This document shows, piece after piece, positions 1 through 7,843 of a stretch of DNA of 22,040 nucleotides (position 1 is the first letter of the stretch; each line of letters begins with the position of its first letter). Below the pieces are notes generated by a model. The model had not been told where the DNA came from, searched no databases, and was given only the letters and a program-made list of their open reading frames with translations. Origin of the DNA: CAYSRC01 sp964433495 (GTDB lineage Bacteria; Bacillota; Clostridia; Oscillospirales; Ruminococcaceae). The position numbers and the translations under genes were made by a program. The DNA is taken from contig CAYSRC010000041.1 of the NCBI GenBank assembly GCA_964433495.1, positions 1 through 22,040 of the forward strand, written 5' to 3'.

Positions 1-154
1 CTTGCGTCAAACTTTTGACGGCTGAGAGAACGTTTTCACGGGCAATCTCGCTTTCGCTCGCTTGTTGTGGCCGCCTTGCGGCGGCGATCCCGTGATAATA
101 ACCTTCCAAGCCATGAGGCTTTGCAAGCGGCACGGTATTTTGCTGCAAGCCCAA

Positions 155-308
155 GCCCCCCTTGTGTAAAGGGGGGAGGGCCGCGAAGCGCCGGGGGATT
201 GCAGGCGGTGAGCTTAAAACGCAGCAAGAGGCTTTGTCAGACGGCAAGACTTTTCGGCGGCAATCCCTCAGTCACCTCCGGTGACAGCTCCCTTTACACA
301 AGGGAGTC
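155..308. repeat. MITE-like inverted-repeat element
   Basis: Two arms of about 48 bases face each other across a spacer of about 57 bases. CCCTTGTGTAAAGGG at 159-173 is the exact reverse complement of CCCTTTACACAAGGG at 290-304, and GGGGATTGC (194-202) pairs, with one mismatch, with GCAATCCCT (260-268). Between these blocks each arm carries its own small hairpin, for example CACCtccGGTG in the right arm. Similar modules are, from memory, dispersed in Oscillospiraceae genomes. There is no transposase in the window, so any movement would depend on an enzyme elsewhere. Confidence 0.65.
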
Positions 309-420
309 TTAAGGGTCAGCGATCCGCGAGGTGATTTGAACGCCGTTCCGACAGCGTTCGGCGGGGGAAGCGGAAGAACCCACGGCCCGAGGGATGGGTG
401 CAGGCTTTAGGTCTTGGAAA

Positions 421-545
421 CCTTCCCCCACGGGGGAAGGGGGACCGCCCTGCGGTGGATGAGGGGGCAAGGGACATGTTGTTTTGGATGGGGATGAAGT
501 TAGGCGAGAAGGCTCGACTCACCCCTCATCTCGCCCTCCCCCTTC
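421..545. repeat. Second palindromic repeat element
   Basis: It opens with a near-perfect palindrome (421-440, arms CCTTCCCCC/GGGGGAAGG with a two-base loop), then a small ACCGC/GCGGT hairpin (444-456) and GATGAGGGG (458-466). The right part repeats these blocks inverted: CCCCTCATC (522-530) and CCCTCCCCCTT (about 535-544). It has the same modular design as the element at 155-308 but a different sequence. It is read as a non-autonomous dispersed repeat; no coding capacity. Confidence 0.5.
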
Positions 546-615
546 AATGTCAGAGGGCATTGAAGAAGGGAACCCGAAGCTGACGCTGACACGGCTCGCA
601 TATTCTCACGGTGTG

Positions 616-898
616 GCCGCATGTTAAAGGTACGGACATGCGGCGCACCCCGCATACTCTCGAGGGGCGTGCCGAGTGTCGTACTTTTTTACACTCGGCA
701 GAATTCACGAGTGCATGTGCACCCTGCCGAACGCCGTTCCGATTAAGCTTGGCCGACCGTTCGGCTCTTCCCCCCCACGGGGAAGCTCAAGGGCCCGCAA
801 GCCTAAGGGGTTGCTGAGGGCCAAAGCTCCCCCTACTGCGCGGTCAGCCGATTGGTACGGGTGCCTTTACGGGCAGGTGGGCCGACCTCCCGGTCGGC
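616..898. repeat. Cluster of four hairpins with GCCG...CGGC stems
   Basis: Four separate stem-loops share the same stem ends but differ inside: GCCGCATGT/ACATGCGGC (616-624 with 636-644), GCCGAGTGT/ACACTCGGC (671-679 with 691-699), GCCGAACG/CGTTCGGC (726-733 with 758-765) and GCCGACC/GGTCGGC (881-887 with 892-898). The stems are perfect, with loops of 11, 11, 24 and 4 bases. The stem interiors differ while the pairing is kept, which is what selection on RNA or cruciform structure would look like. No T-run follows them, so they are not typical terminators. Confidence 0.5.
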
Positions 899-988
899 TG
901 CTTCCGCACGCTGCACAAAATATGACGGGTGCGGCCGAACCGGCCCGCGGCGGGACAAACACAGAAAATGATCCTTCCGGAGGATAAA

Positions 989-1672
989 ATGTACAGGATT
1001 CTCATTGTCGACGACGAGCAGAGCATTCGCGGGCTCATCGCAAAATACGCCTCTCACGAGGGGTACCGGGCAGACGAGTGCGACAACGGGGCCGAGGCGG
1101 TCGAGATGTGCCGCGACGGCTTTTACGACATCGTGATCCTCGACATCATGATGCCGGTCATGGACGGCTTCTCGGCGCTCGAGCGCATACGGTCCTTTTC
1201 GTCGGTGCCCGTCATCATGCTGTCGGCGCGCGGCGAGGAGTACGACCGCGTCAGGGGCTTTGAGCTCGGTGTGGACGACTATGTCGTCAAGCCCTTTTCG
1301 CCGCGCGAGCTGATGCTGCGCGTCGCCGCGGTGCTCAAGCGCGGCGCAGGGCTCGAGTCGAGGGGCGGGCACAGCGTCTATTCGCGGTTCGGCCTGTCGG
1401 TCGACTTCACCGCGAGGACGGTCGAGGTCGACGGCGACCGCTGCGACATGTCGCTCAAGGAGTACGACCTTCTCTTTTATCTCATACGGAACCGCGGCAT
1501 CGCCCTCACCCGCGACAGGCTGCTCAGCGAGGTGTGGGGGTACGACTTTTTCGGGGACGACCGCACGCTCGACACCCACATCAAGCTCGTGCGGAAAAAG
1601 CTGGGGCGGTACAGCGGCTGCATCGTCACGCTCAGGGGGGTTGGCTATCGCTTTGAAGACCCGAAGGAATAA
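989..1672 (+). CDS. OmpR/PhoB-family response regulator
   Basis: DNA-binding transcription regulator of 227 residues, the standard length for the family. The receiver domain (about 1-115) shows the acidic pair D8-D9, the phosphoacceptor D52 in LDIMMP, the switch residue S79 and the invariant K101 in VKPF. A winged-helix domain follows (about 128-224), ending in the typical TLRGVGYRFE hairpin. The ATG at 989 is chosen because GGAGG lies five bases upstream (979-983); an in-frame ATG at 929 would add 20 residues ahead of the normal receiver start. The kinase gene overlaps its 3' end, so the two are co-transcribed and very likely partners. Target genes and signal cannot be read from the sequence. 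Confidence 0.95.
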   Translation: MYRILIVDDEQSIRGLIAKYASHEGYRADECDNGAEAVEMCRDGFYDIVILDIMMPVMDGFSALERIRSFSSVPVIMLSARGEEYDRVRGFELGVDDYVVKPFSPRELMLRVAAVLKRGAGLESRGGHSVYSRFGLSVDFTARTVEVDGDRCDMSLKEYDLLFYLIRNRGIALTRDRLLSEVWGYDFFGDDRTLDTHIKLVRKKLGRYSGCIVTLRGVGYRFEDPKE

Positions 1673-3146
1673 GCCCTCCCTCTTCGGCAGGATATTCGCA
1701 AAATTTCTGCTCTTTGCGGCGCTCATCACCGCGCTGCTGTGGTGCGTACAGTCGCTGTTTTTTGACACCCTTTACAAGTCGGTCAAGATAAAGAATGCCT
1801 CGGAGGCCCTTGACGGCGTCGTGCGCAACATCTATTCGGACGGCGAGGTTCTCGAGGACACCGTCGGGGATATCGGAACCTATTACAACGTCTGCGTCAT
1901 CGTTTTGGACGAGCGTTTCGGCGTCCTGTCCAACTACGAGTGTGTCCCGCGGTGCGCGCTGCACTCGCTCACAAGGGGCCAGCTCTCCGAGCTGTGCGAG
2001 GCCGCCTATGAAAACGGCGGGTATCTGTCCGAGGAGTGGGAGCTGCTCGAGGCCACCTCGACCATGTCGCGCTTCAGCGAAAAAACCTCCGTCTTCACCT
2101 CCGAAAACATCATCAAGGCGGCGGTCGTCACCTCCGACTCGGGCAGCTCGCGCATCGCGCTCGTCAACGCGCGCATAAGCCCGCTCAGCGAGACGCTCAG
2201 CACGCTGCGGATACTCCTCGCGGGGATCTCGGCGGCCGTCTTTTTGCTCGCGCCCGTCTTTGCCTTTTTTATCTCGCGCAGCATCTCGCGCCCTATTTCC
2301 GAGCTGCGGCGCGCCGCTGTCCGGCTCGAGCGGGGCGAGTTTGACGTCGCCCCTCCCCCCGACTCGGGCTGCCGCGAGATAGACGAGCTGTCCGACGCGT
2401 TCGTCCGTGCGGCGTCGGAGCTCTCGAAGGCCGAAAACCTCCGCCGCGAGCTCATCGCCAACGTCTCGCACGACCTGCGCACGCCGCTCACCACCATCGG
2501 CGGGACGGCTGAGCTCATGCGCGACTTTGCTGACGAGCGCACCGACGAGAACATCGACGTCATCTCTGCCGAGGCGGGGCGGCTCTCGGGGCTTGTGAGC
2601 GACATGATGGAGTTGTCCAAGCTTCAGAGCAAGAGCGAGGAATACAGCTTCGCCGACTTTTCGCTGACCGAGGTCATCGGCGAGGTCGCGCGCTCGGCCT
2701 CGGCGCTTGCGAGGCAAAAGGGATACGCGGTCGAGGTCGAGACACAGGGCGACGCCGTCGTGACGGGCGACCGCAGGCGCATCGAACAGGTGCTGCACAA
2801 CCTGTGTGCAAACGCGGTCAACTATCTCGGCGACGGCTCCTCGGTCAAGCTCACCCAGACGATCGAGGGCGACCGGGTGCGCGTCGACGTCTCGGACGAC
2901 GGCGAGGGGATATCGCAGGAGGATCTCCCCCACATCTTCGAGCGCTACTACCGCTCGAGCAGGCCGCACAAGCGCTCGACGGACGGCTCGGGGCTCGGCC
3001 TGTCGATCGTCAAGACGATTCTCGACGCCCACGGCGCGGCCTACGGGGTGCTGTCCTCGCCCGGAAAGGGCAGCGACTTTTGGTTCTCCCTCAAGCTCGC
3101 GCGCAGCGGCTCGGAATCGGGAAATAAGAGCTCGCGCAAGCCCTGA
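1653..3146 (+). CDS. Membrane sensor histidine kinase, partner of the upstream regulator
   Basis: Transmembrane kinase of about 497 residues. It has one membrane helix near residues 17-36, an extracytoplasmic sensor of about 150 residues, and a second helix at 186-207. These are followed by a HAMP linker, a HisKA dimerisation helix with the phosphorylated H273 in the VSHDLRTPL motif, and an ATPase domain with an N box (NLCANAVN), G1 (DDGEG, about 415-419), F box (IFERYY) and G2 (GSGLGLS, about 445-451). All catalytic motifs are present. No ATG is available near the N-terminus: I choose TTG at 1653, with AGGGGGG at 1634-1640 upstream, but TTG at 1641 in the same frame is possible. The gene overlaps the regulator by 20 bases. 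The sensor domain is of no type I recognise and holds four cysteines (about residues 81, 97, 101, 115). Confidence 0.93.
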   Translation: MKTRRNKPSLFGRIFAKFLLFAALITALLWCVQSLFFDTLYKSVKIKNASEALDGVVRNIYSDGEVLEDTVGDIGTYYNVCVIVLDERFGVLSNYECVPRCALHSLTRGQLSELCEAAYENGGYLSEEWELLEATSTMSRFSEKTSVFTSENIIKAAVVTSDSGSSRIALVNARISPLSETLSTLRILLAGISAAVFLLAPVFAFFISRSISRPISELRRAAVRLERGEFDVAPPPDSGCREIDELSDAFVRAASELSKAENLRRELIANVSHDLRTPLTTIGGTAELMRDFADERTDENIDVISAEAGRLSGLVSDMMELSKLQSKSEEYSFADFSLTEVIGEVARSASALARQKGYAVEVETQGDAVVTGDRRRIEQVLHNLCANAVNYLGDGSSVKLTQTIEGDRVRVDVSDDGEGISQEDLPHIFERYYRSSRPHKRSTDGSGLGLSIVKTILDAHGAAYGVLSSPGKGSDFWFSLKLARSGSESGNKSSRKP

Positions 3147-3597
3147 CCCGATCCCTCGGTACTGCCGTTTTTTCAGTTTGCAGTGCGGCGCTTAAAGGCC
3201 CCTAAGGCGGGGCGCCGGGCTCACGGCAGCTTCTCGGCCCACAGCTTACAATCCCCCCGCCGCCCTAACCGCCTCTCTCGGCGCACCCAACGAGCCTTTC
3301 CCTTTACACCCGGCGGCAACTGTGTTATATTAAATATTGAGAAACTTATTACATCTTTATTGCAATTTGTGACATTGCCGGGGCCGGCTGCTCGCTGCTG
3401 CTTTCCCTGTTCCCCGCGCTCTGTCGCTTGTCGGCCGCCTTTTCGACCGGCAACAGTTTAACATAAGGGTTTGCGAGCCGCGGGTGGGTTGTTTTGTGCC
3501 GACCTATGCGGTTGTTTGTCGTCGACTTCTTTTAGCTTGTCGCCCCGTTCAACCCGTCGCATTCCCGACAACCGTACCTACAGAGAGGCAAAGTGAA
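3147..3597. other. Intergenic gap with promoter and long leader of the HD-GYP gene
   Basis: No gene is supported here. A GCCCC/GGGGC hairpin (3198-3213) lies about 50 bases after the kinase stop but lacks a T-run, so I do not call it a terminator. A promoter sits at 3303-3331 and leaves a leader of about 260 bases before the next start codon. Within the leader, TTGCCGG (3375-3381) can pair with CCGGCAA (3447-3453). I did not recognise any known riboswitch core. Confidence 0.5.
3303..3331 (+). promoter_or_regulatory. Sigma-A-type promoter for the HD-GYP gene
   Basis: TTTACA (3303-3308) and TATATT (3326-3331) each match the consensus in five of six bases and are separated by exactly 17 bases. 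They lie in an AT-rich patch inside GC-rich DNA. Transcription would begin near 3338, about 260 bases before the ATG at 3598. Confidence 0.6.
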
Positions 3598-5469
3598 ATG
3601 AAATCTCCCTACAAAGATTACTTCGACAACCTTTCCGCTGCGGGCACATTCATCAAGCCCTCGGTCACAAGCGACATGTCACTGGACGAGGTCATCGACA
3701 AAATCAAGGAGAGCTCGGAGAAGCTGGCCGAGCTGCACAGCGCTAACGACCGCATCCTGCGCGAGATATTATTCTTTAAAACACCCGAGTCGCTGAGGCC
3801 CGACGAGGTCGAGCAGCTCAGCGAGCTCGCCGACAGTCTGTTCAACTACAACGACAGCCTCGACGTCGGCATCGCGTACAAGATACACAAGCTTTTGCTC
3901 GACTATGCCGAGTGCAGGAACGACGTCGACCTCATCGTGCGAGAGCTGTATTACTGCGGCGTCACCCTCATCTATCTCAACACGCGTCAGCCCGAGCAGG
4001 GCATCAACCTGTTTATCAAGGACATCGGCTACTATTTCAACCGCGGCGGCAGCTATGTCGACATGTACGAACAGCTCGACAACCCCAAGACGCGCGGCTA
4101 TATCATCCGATGCCTCGGCAACACGAAATACGGCATCGAGCATTTTTACGGCAGCAACGACAGCTCGTCCGACTACAACATAAACAACGGCTGGGACGAG
4201 TATATGGAGTGCTTTAAGCGCACCATGAGCATCGTCGAGGACGAATACTACCGCAAGCTCGATCCCGAGATCCCGTGGGATTCCTTCGTCTACTCGATGC
4301 ACTATGACAGGACGCAGTTTTTGGCGGGGCTTCGCAGCGAGTACAACCCCGAGATCGCCGAAAAGGTACTTGAGTCGGCCGAGTACATATACCGCAACCA
4401 GGTCGAGCAGAGCAAAAAGGTCAAGGGGCGCATCGTCCTCGCGGCGCGCACGCAGTATGTATACGCCGCGGCGAGGTACCACGCGGGGCTCATCGGCGCG
4501 CGCGAGCTTGTCGAAACCCTCTTTTCGCTCTTTGACGAGGCCGATGCGACGGTATTTTCAAAGGACAATATTTGGACGATCCTCACACTGCCCGACTACA
4601 TCCTGCGGTATGCGCAGGATCTCAACAAGGACGAGCGGGACGAGGTGATGCCCCACGTCCGCGAGTGCTTTCACAAGCTCAACGACTTTTTGTACATGAT
4701 TCCCTCGAGCAACGAGCACATCCTTCAGATTTCACAGGCGGTCAAGACGACGGTCGATTTCATCTCCTCCAACGACCCCGACTTTTATGCCCACATCCTC
4801 AACTACATCCTCGCCTGCCACCCGCCGACCTACATCCACTCCAACGTCGTCGCGCTGCTCACTAAGCGCCTGTTTGAGCGGATGCTGGACACCCGCCCCG
4901 ACGCGCTGCGCGGCGCGTTCTGCATGGAAATAGGCGACAAAAACAGGGATGCAGCGCTCGACCTCGCCTATCACTGCGGGCTGTACCACGATCTCGGCAA
5001 GTGCATGCTGTTGAACTATATCTCGATATACGGGCGGCGGCTGCTCGACGAGGAGTTTTTGTCGATCAAGCTCCACCCGCTGTTCGGATACAACCTGCTG
5101 TGCAACTTCGGGCTCAACATCTATGCCGAGGCGGCGTTCCACCACCACCGCACCTTTGACAGCGCGGGCGGCTATCCGTTCAGCCGGCGCAACTGTCCTG
5201 AGCCCGTGCGCGCCGTCGTGGACATCATCACCGTCGCCGACTCGCTCGACGCGGGCACCGACGACATCGGCCGCAGCTATGCCGTCGCCAAGACCTACGA
5301 GCGCCTTGTCGAAGAGCTGCGGCTCGGCAGCGGCACCCGCTATTCACCCGACGTCGTCGAGCTGTTTGACGACGAGGATTTTTACAACGAGCTGAAGCAG
5401 TTTTTGGAGGAGAGCCGCAGAAAGGTCTACATCGAGACCTACTGCAAAACCGAACCCACCGACAGATAG
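3598..5469 (+). CDS. HD-GYP-type phosphodiesterase with large helical N-terminal region
   Basis: Probably a cytoplasmic phosphodiesterase of 623 residues acting on a cyclic dinucleotide such as c-di-GMP. The catalytic domain fills the C-terminus (about 410-600): H414, the HD pair H464-D465 followed by LGK, H493 in HPLFG, the HHH run at 515-517, GGYP at 524-527, D548 in VADSLDAG, and a GSGTRYSPDVV ending typical of HD-GYP proteins. The N-terminal 400 residues contain no membrane segment or known receiver motif; they look all-helical and TPR-like, possibly a sensing or docking module. The ATG at 3598 follows AGAGAGG at nine bases; an in-frame upstream ATG at 3484 has no such site. The HH-to-GYP stretch is two residues longer than the canonical spacing, so substrate preference is uncertain. 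Confidence 0.82.
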   Translation: MKSPYKDYFDNLSAAGTFIKPSVTSDMSLDEVIDKIKESSEKLAELHSANDRILREILFFKTPESLRPDEVEQLSELADSLFNYNDSLDVGIAYKIHKLLLDYAECRNDVDLIVRELYYCGVTLIYLNTRQPEQGINLFIKDIGYYFNRGGSYVDMYEQLDNPKTRGYIIRCLGNTKYGIEHFYGSNDSSSDYNINNGWDEYMECFKRTMSIVEDEYYRKLDPEIPWDSFVYSMHYDRTQFLAGLRSEYNPEIAEKVLESAEYIYRNQVEQSKKVKGRIVLAARTQYVYAAARYHAGLIGARELVETLFSLFDEADATVFSKDNIWTILTLPDYILRYAQDLNKDERDEVMPHVRECFHKLNDFLYMIPSSNEHILQISQAVKTTVDFISSNDPDFYAHILNYILACHPPTYIHSNVVALLTKRLFERMLDTRPDALRGAFCMEIGDKNRDAALDLAYHCGLYHDLGKCMLLNYISIYGRRLLDEEFLSIKLHPLFGYNLLCNFGLNIYAEAAFHHHRTFDSAGGYPFSRRNCPEPVRAVVDIITVADSLDAGTDDIGRSYAVAKTYERLVEELRLGSGTRYSPDVVELFDDEDFYNELKQFLEESRRKVYIETYCKTEPTDR

Positions 5470-5798
5470 CGCACCCCGTCCCGCAGTGCCGGGGGTTCCC
5501 CGCGGCGGCATTGTTCATCCTCTGTAAAAAAGGGGGCAATCGTGCCGGTACAACGATTGAACGTCAAAAGGGCCGAAGACACAAGCAGATGATGCTTGAG
5601 CCTTCGGCCCTTTTCGCTTTTTGTACGGGTTCTGTACTGTGCGCCCCTCGCTCGCACGGCGGACAGGCCTTGTTTTAGGCTGTGAACCTTTTTTACTTTA
5701 CACCGATTGTTTGCCCTTTTTTGCCCGTTTCCGCGCTCTTTTCTCCTGCGGAAACAGGACCGATCCTAAAGCTCCCGGTGCGTTTTTATTTCCCTCTT
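5470..5798. other. Convergent intergenic gap
   Basis: Apart from the stem-loop at 5566-5624, this stretch shows no gene, repeat or promoter that I can support. Bases 5625-5798 are pyrimidine-rich on the plus strand and lead into the low-complexity 3' end of the minus-strand ygiQ gene. Confidence 0.5.
5566..5624 (+). terminator. Stem-loop terminator between convergent genes
   Basis: AAAAGGGCCGAAG (5566-5578) is the exact reverse complement of CTTCGGCCCTTTT (5602-5614). An inner CAAGCA/TGCTTG pair (5582-5587, 5593-5598) stacks inside the loop. T-rich sequence follows to 5623. It lies about 100 bases after the HD-GYP stop. Because the left arm starts with AAAA, it can also act on the minus strand to end ygiQ, whose stop is about 175 bases away. 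Confidence 0.85.
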
Positions 5799-7814
5799 TT
5801 ATCCTTTTCCGCCGTGTTTGCCGGGCGGCCTTTTTTCCGTCCGCCCGAACGGGCCGCCCTGCCGCCTTTGGCTGTCGCGACGGGGAGGCTTTGCGCCGGG
5901 TTTTGTTCCGCCGCCGCGTCCGTGCGCATCGGCAGAGGCCCTTTGCCGACCCTCTCCGCCCCTTTGTTGTTTTTTCCCCTGCTTTTGGCCCCTCGGACGC
6001 GCGCGCTGTTCCTCCGTCGCGTCCGCTGCAAGACAGTCGCCGCCGCTGCCGATGAGGTCGGTGCGGTGGGCGGCCCGCAGGGCTCTTCTCACCGTCGCCG
6101 CGTTTTCCGGCTTGTAGTATTGCAGCAGGGCGCGCTGCATAGCCTTTTCCTCGGGCGTCGCGGGGACATAGACCTCCTCCATCGTGAAGGGGTTGAGGCC
6201 GGTGTAGAACATGCAGGTCGACACCGTGCCCGGCGTCGGGTAAAAGTCCTGCACCTGCTCGGGGTGCATGTTCTCCCGTTTGAGATAGAGCGCGAGTTCG
6301 ACCGCGTCCCTGAGGGTGCTCCCCGGGTGGGAGGAGATCATGTACGGCACAAGGTACTGCTTCTTGCCCGCAGCCTCGGTGAGCTCATAAAACCGCTTTT
6401 TGAACCGCTTATAGACCTCGAACTTTGGTTTCCCCATCAATTTCAGCACGCGGTCGCTGCAGTGCTCGGGCGCAACCTTGAGCTGGCCGCTGACGTGGTA
6501 CTTGACAAGCTCCTTAAAAAACGTCTCGTCCCTATCCGCGATGAGATAGTCGAACCGCACGCCCGAGCGGACAAACACCCGCTTCACGCCCGGCAGCGCC
6601 CGCAGCTTGCGCAGCAGCTCGAGGTATTCGGTGTGGTCGACCTCTACCGCGGGACACATGTCGGGAGAGAGGCAGCGCCTGTCCCCCCTGCACACCCCGG
6701 CCGCAAGCTGCTTTTTACACGCCGGCTTCCTAAAGTTGGCGGTCGGCCCGCCCACGTCGTGGATGTAGCCCTTAAAGCCCGGCAGCTCGGTCATCCTCCG
6801 CGCCTCGCGCACGACCGAGTCCACCGTCCTGCTCGTCACCATTCTGCCCTGGTGGTAGGCGAGCGCGCAGAAGTTGCACCCGCCGAAGCACCCCCTGTTG
6901 TGCACAAGGGAGAACCGCACCTCCTCAATGCCCGGCACACCGCCCTCGGCGTCGTAGGATGGGTGCGGGGCCTTTTCGTAGGGCAGCTCGTACACCGCGT
7001 CAAGCGCTTCGCCGTCGAGCGGCGGCATGGGCGGGTTTTGCACCACGATAAGGCCGCCGTGCCGCTGGATGACCCGCTTCCCCCTGACGGCGTCGTGCTC
7101 GTCCTGCTGGATGCGGCAGCTTATCGCGTACTGCCGCTTGCCCCGCTCGGACACTTCGCTCACCGCCTCATACGACGGGCACTCGGCGCACGGGCCCTGC
7201 TCATACGCAGACGTCTTCACGGCATAGCAGGTGCCTCGCAGGTCGCGGATATCGCTCATGCGCTCCCCCGCGGCCAGCCTCGCGGCCAAACGGCGGACGG
7301 TCTCCTCCCCCATGCCGTACATGAGCAGGTCGGCGCCGCAGTCGAGCAGCACCGAGGGCATGACCCTGTCCGCCCAGTAGTCGTAGTGTGCAAACCGTCG
7401 CAGCGACGCCTCGAGGCCGCCGACGGCGATCGGCGCGTCGGGATAGACCCGCCTTATCGCGCGGCAGTAGACGGTCAGCGCGCGGTCGGGCCGAAGCCCC
7501 GCCCGGCCGCCCGGGCTGTAGGCGTCGCTGCTGCGCTTGCGCTTCGCCGCGGTATAGTGCGCCACCATCGAGTCGATGTTGCCGCTGTTCACCAAAAATG
7601 CAAGCCTCGGGCGGCCGAAGCGGCGATAGTCGCCGTCGCACTGCGGCTGCGGCAGGATGCATACCCGGTAACCCTCGGCTTCCAGCACCCGCGAGATGAT
7701 GGCGGTGCCGAAGCTCGGGTGGTCGACATACGCGTCGCCTGTGGCGATGACAAAGTCGCAGCCGTCCCAGCCCCTTTCCCTCATCTCCGCCGCCGTTATC
7801 GGTAAAAAAGCCAT
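5799..7814 (-). CDS. ygiQ: YgiQ family radical SAM protein
   Basis: Radical S-adenosylmethionine enzyme of 671 residues, presumably cytoplasmic; the reaction of the YgiQ family is not known to me. The N-terminal domain (about 1-290) opens with the family block MAFLPITAAEMRERGWDGCD and a cobalamin-like fold region. The iron-sulfur cluster motif follows as C309-x3-C313-x2-C316 within NRGCFGGCNFC. The radical SAM barrel continues to about 540, including PEHCSDRVL and SSHPGST, and ends in the family's C-terminal region (about 545-595). Residues from 600 on are an unstructured Gly/Arg/Lys/Gln-rich tail. The start has AGAGGG eight bases upstream. The gene stands alone, convergent with the HD-GYP gene, with its own promoter near 8036-8064. 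Confidence 0.93.
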   Translation of the reverse strand: MAFLPITAAEMRERGWDGCDFVIATGDAYVDHPSFGTAIISRVLEAEGYRVCILPQPQCDGDYRRFGRPRLAFLVNSGNIDSMVAHYTAAKRKRSSDAYSPGGRAGLRPDRALTVYCRAIRRVYPDAPIAVGGLEASLRRFAHYDYWADRVMPSVLLDCGADLLMYGMGEETVRRLAARLAAGERMSDIRDLRGTCYAVKTSAYEQGPCAECPSYEAVSEVSERGKRQYAISCRIQQDEHDAVRGKRVIQRHGGLIVVQNPPMPPLDGEALDAVYELPYEKAPHPSYDAEGGVPGIEEVRFSLVHNRGCFGGCNFCALAYHQGRMVTSRTVDSVVREARRMTELPGFKGYIHDVGGPTANFRKPACKKQLAAGVCRGDRRCLSPDMCPAVEVDHTEYLELLRKLRALPGVKRVFVRSGVRFDYLIADRDETFFKELVKYHVSGQLKVAPEHCSDRVLKLMGKPKFEVYKRFKKRFYELTEAAGKKQYLVPYMISSHPGSTLRDAVELALYLKRENMHPEQVQDFYPTPGTVSTCMFYTGLNPFTMEEVYVPATPEEKAMQRALLQYYKPENAATVRRALRAAHRTDLIGSGGDCLAADATEEQRARPRGQKQGKKQQRGGEGRQRASADAHGRGGGTKPGAKPPRRDSQRRQGGPFGRTEKRPPGKHGGKG

Positions 7815-7843
7815 CTCTGTTTCCCTCTGAATACGCTTGATTC

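Larger units (their letters stand above)
1..988. other. Non-coding, repeat-rich region upstream of the two-component operon
   Basis: I see no credible gene here: the open frames are short, overlap palindromes on both strands and lack ribosome binding sites. The stretch holds a small GCCGCC/GGCGGC hairpin (70-85), a MITE-like inverted repeat (155-308), a second palindromic element (421-545), a hairpin at 767-785 (CTTCCCC/GGGGAAG) and a cluster of GCCG...CGGC hairpins (616-898). The 14-base word GAACGCCGTTCCGA occurs at 338-351 and again at 729-742. No confident promoter for the regulator gene was found in the last 100 bases. Confidence 0.7.

Noticed and set aside
67..583. Short frames within the repeat elements on both strands
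   Set aside because: They coincide with palindromes, overlap one another on opposite strands and lack start signals.
1632..3032. A 466-codon minus-strand frame opposite the histidine kinase
   Set aside because: The plus strand encodes all kinase motifs; the minus frame is a composition artefact.
3198..3213. GCCCC/GGGGC hairpin as terminator of the kinase operon
   Set aside because: Stem of only five pairs and no T-run follows.
3338..3597. c-di-GMP riboswitch in the HD-GYP leader
   Set aside because: The conserved core of known c-di-GMP aptamers is not visible, so I leave the leader unassigned.
5682..7805. A 707-codon open frame on the plus strand opposite ygiQ
   Set aside because: It is the antisense shadow of a clear radical SAM gene in GC-rich DNA; its translation has no recognisable domain and is rich in Arg, Ala and His.
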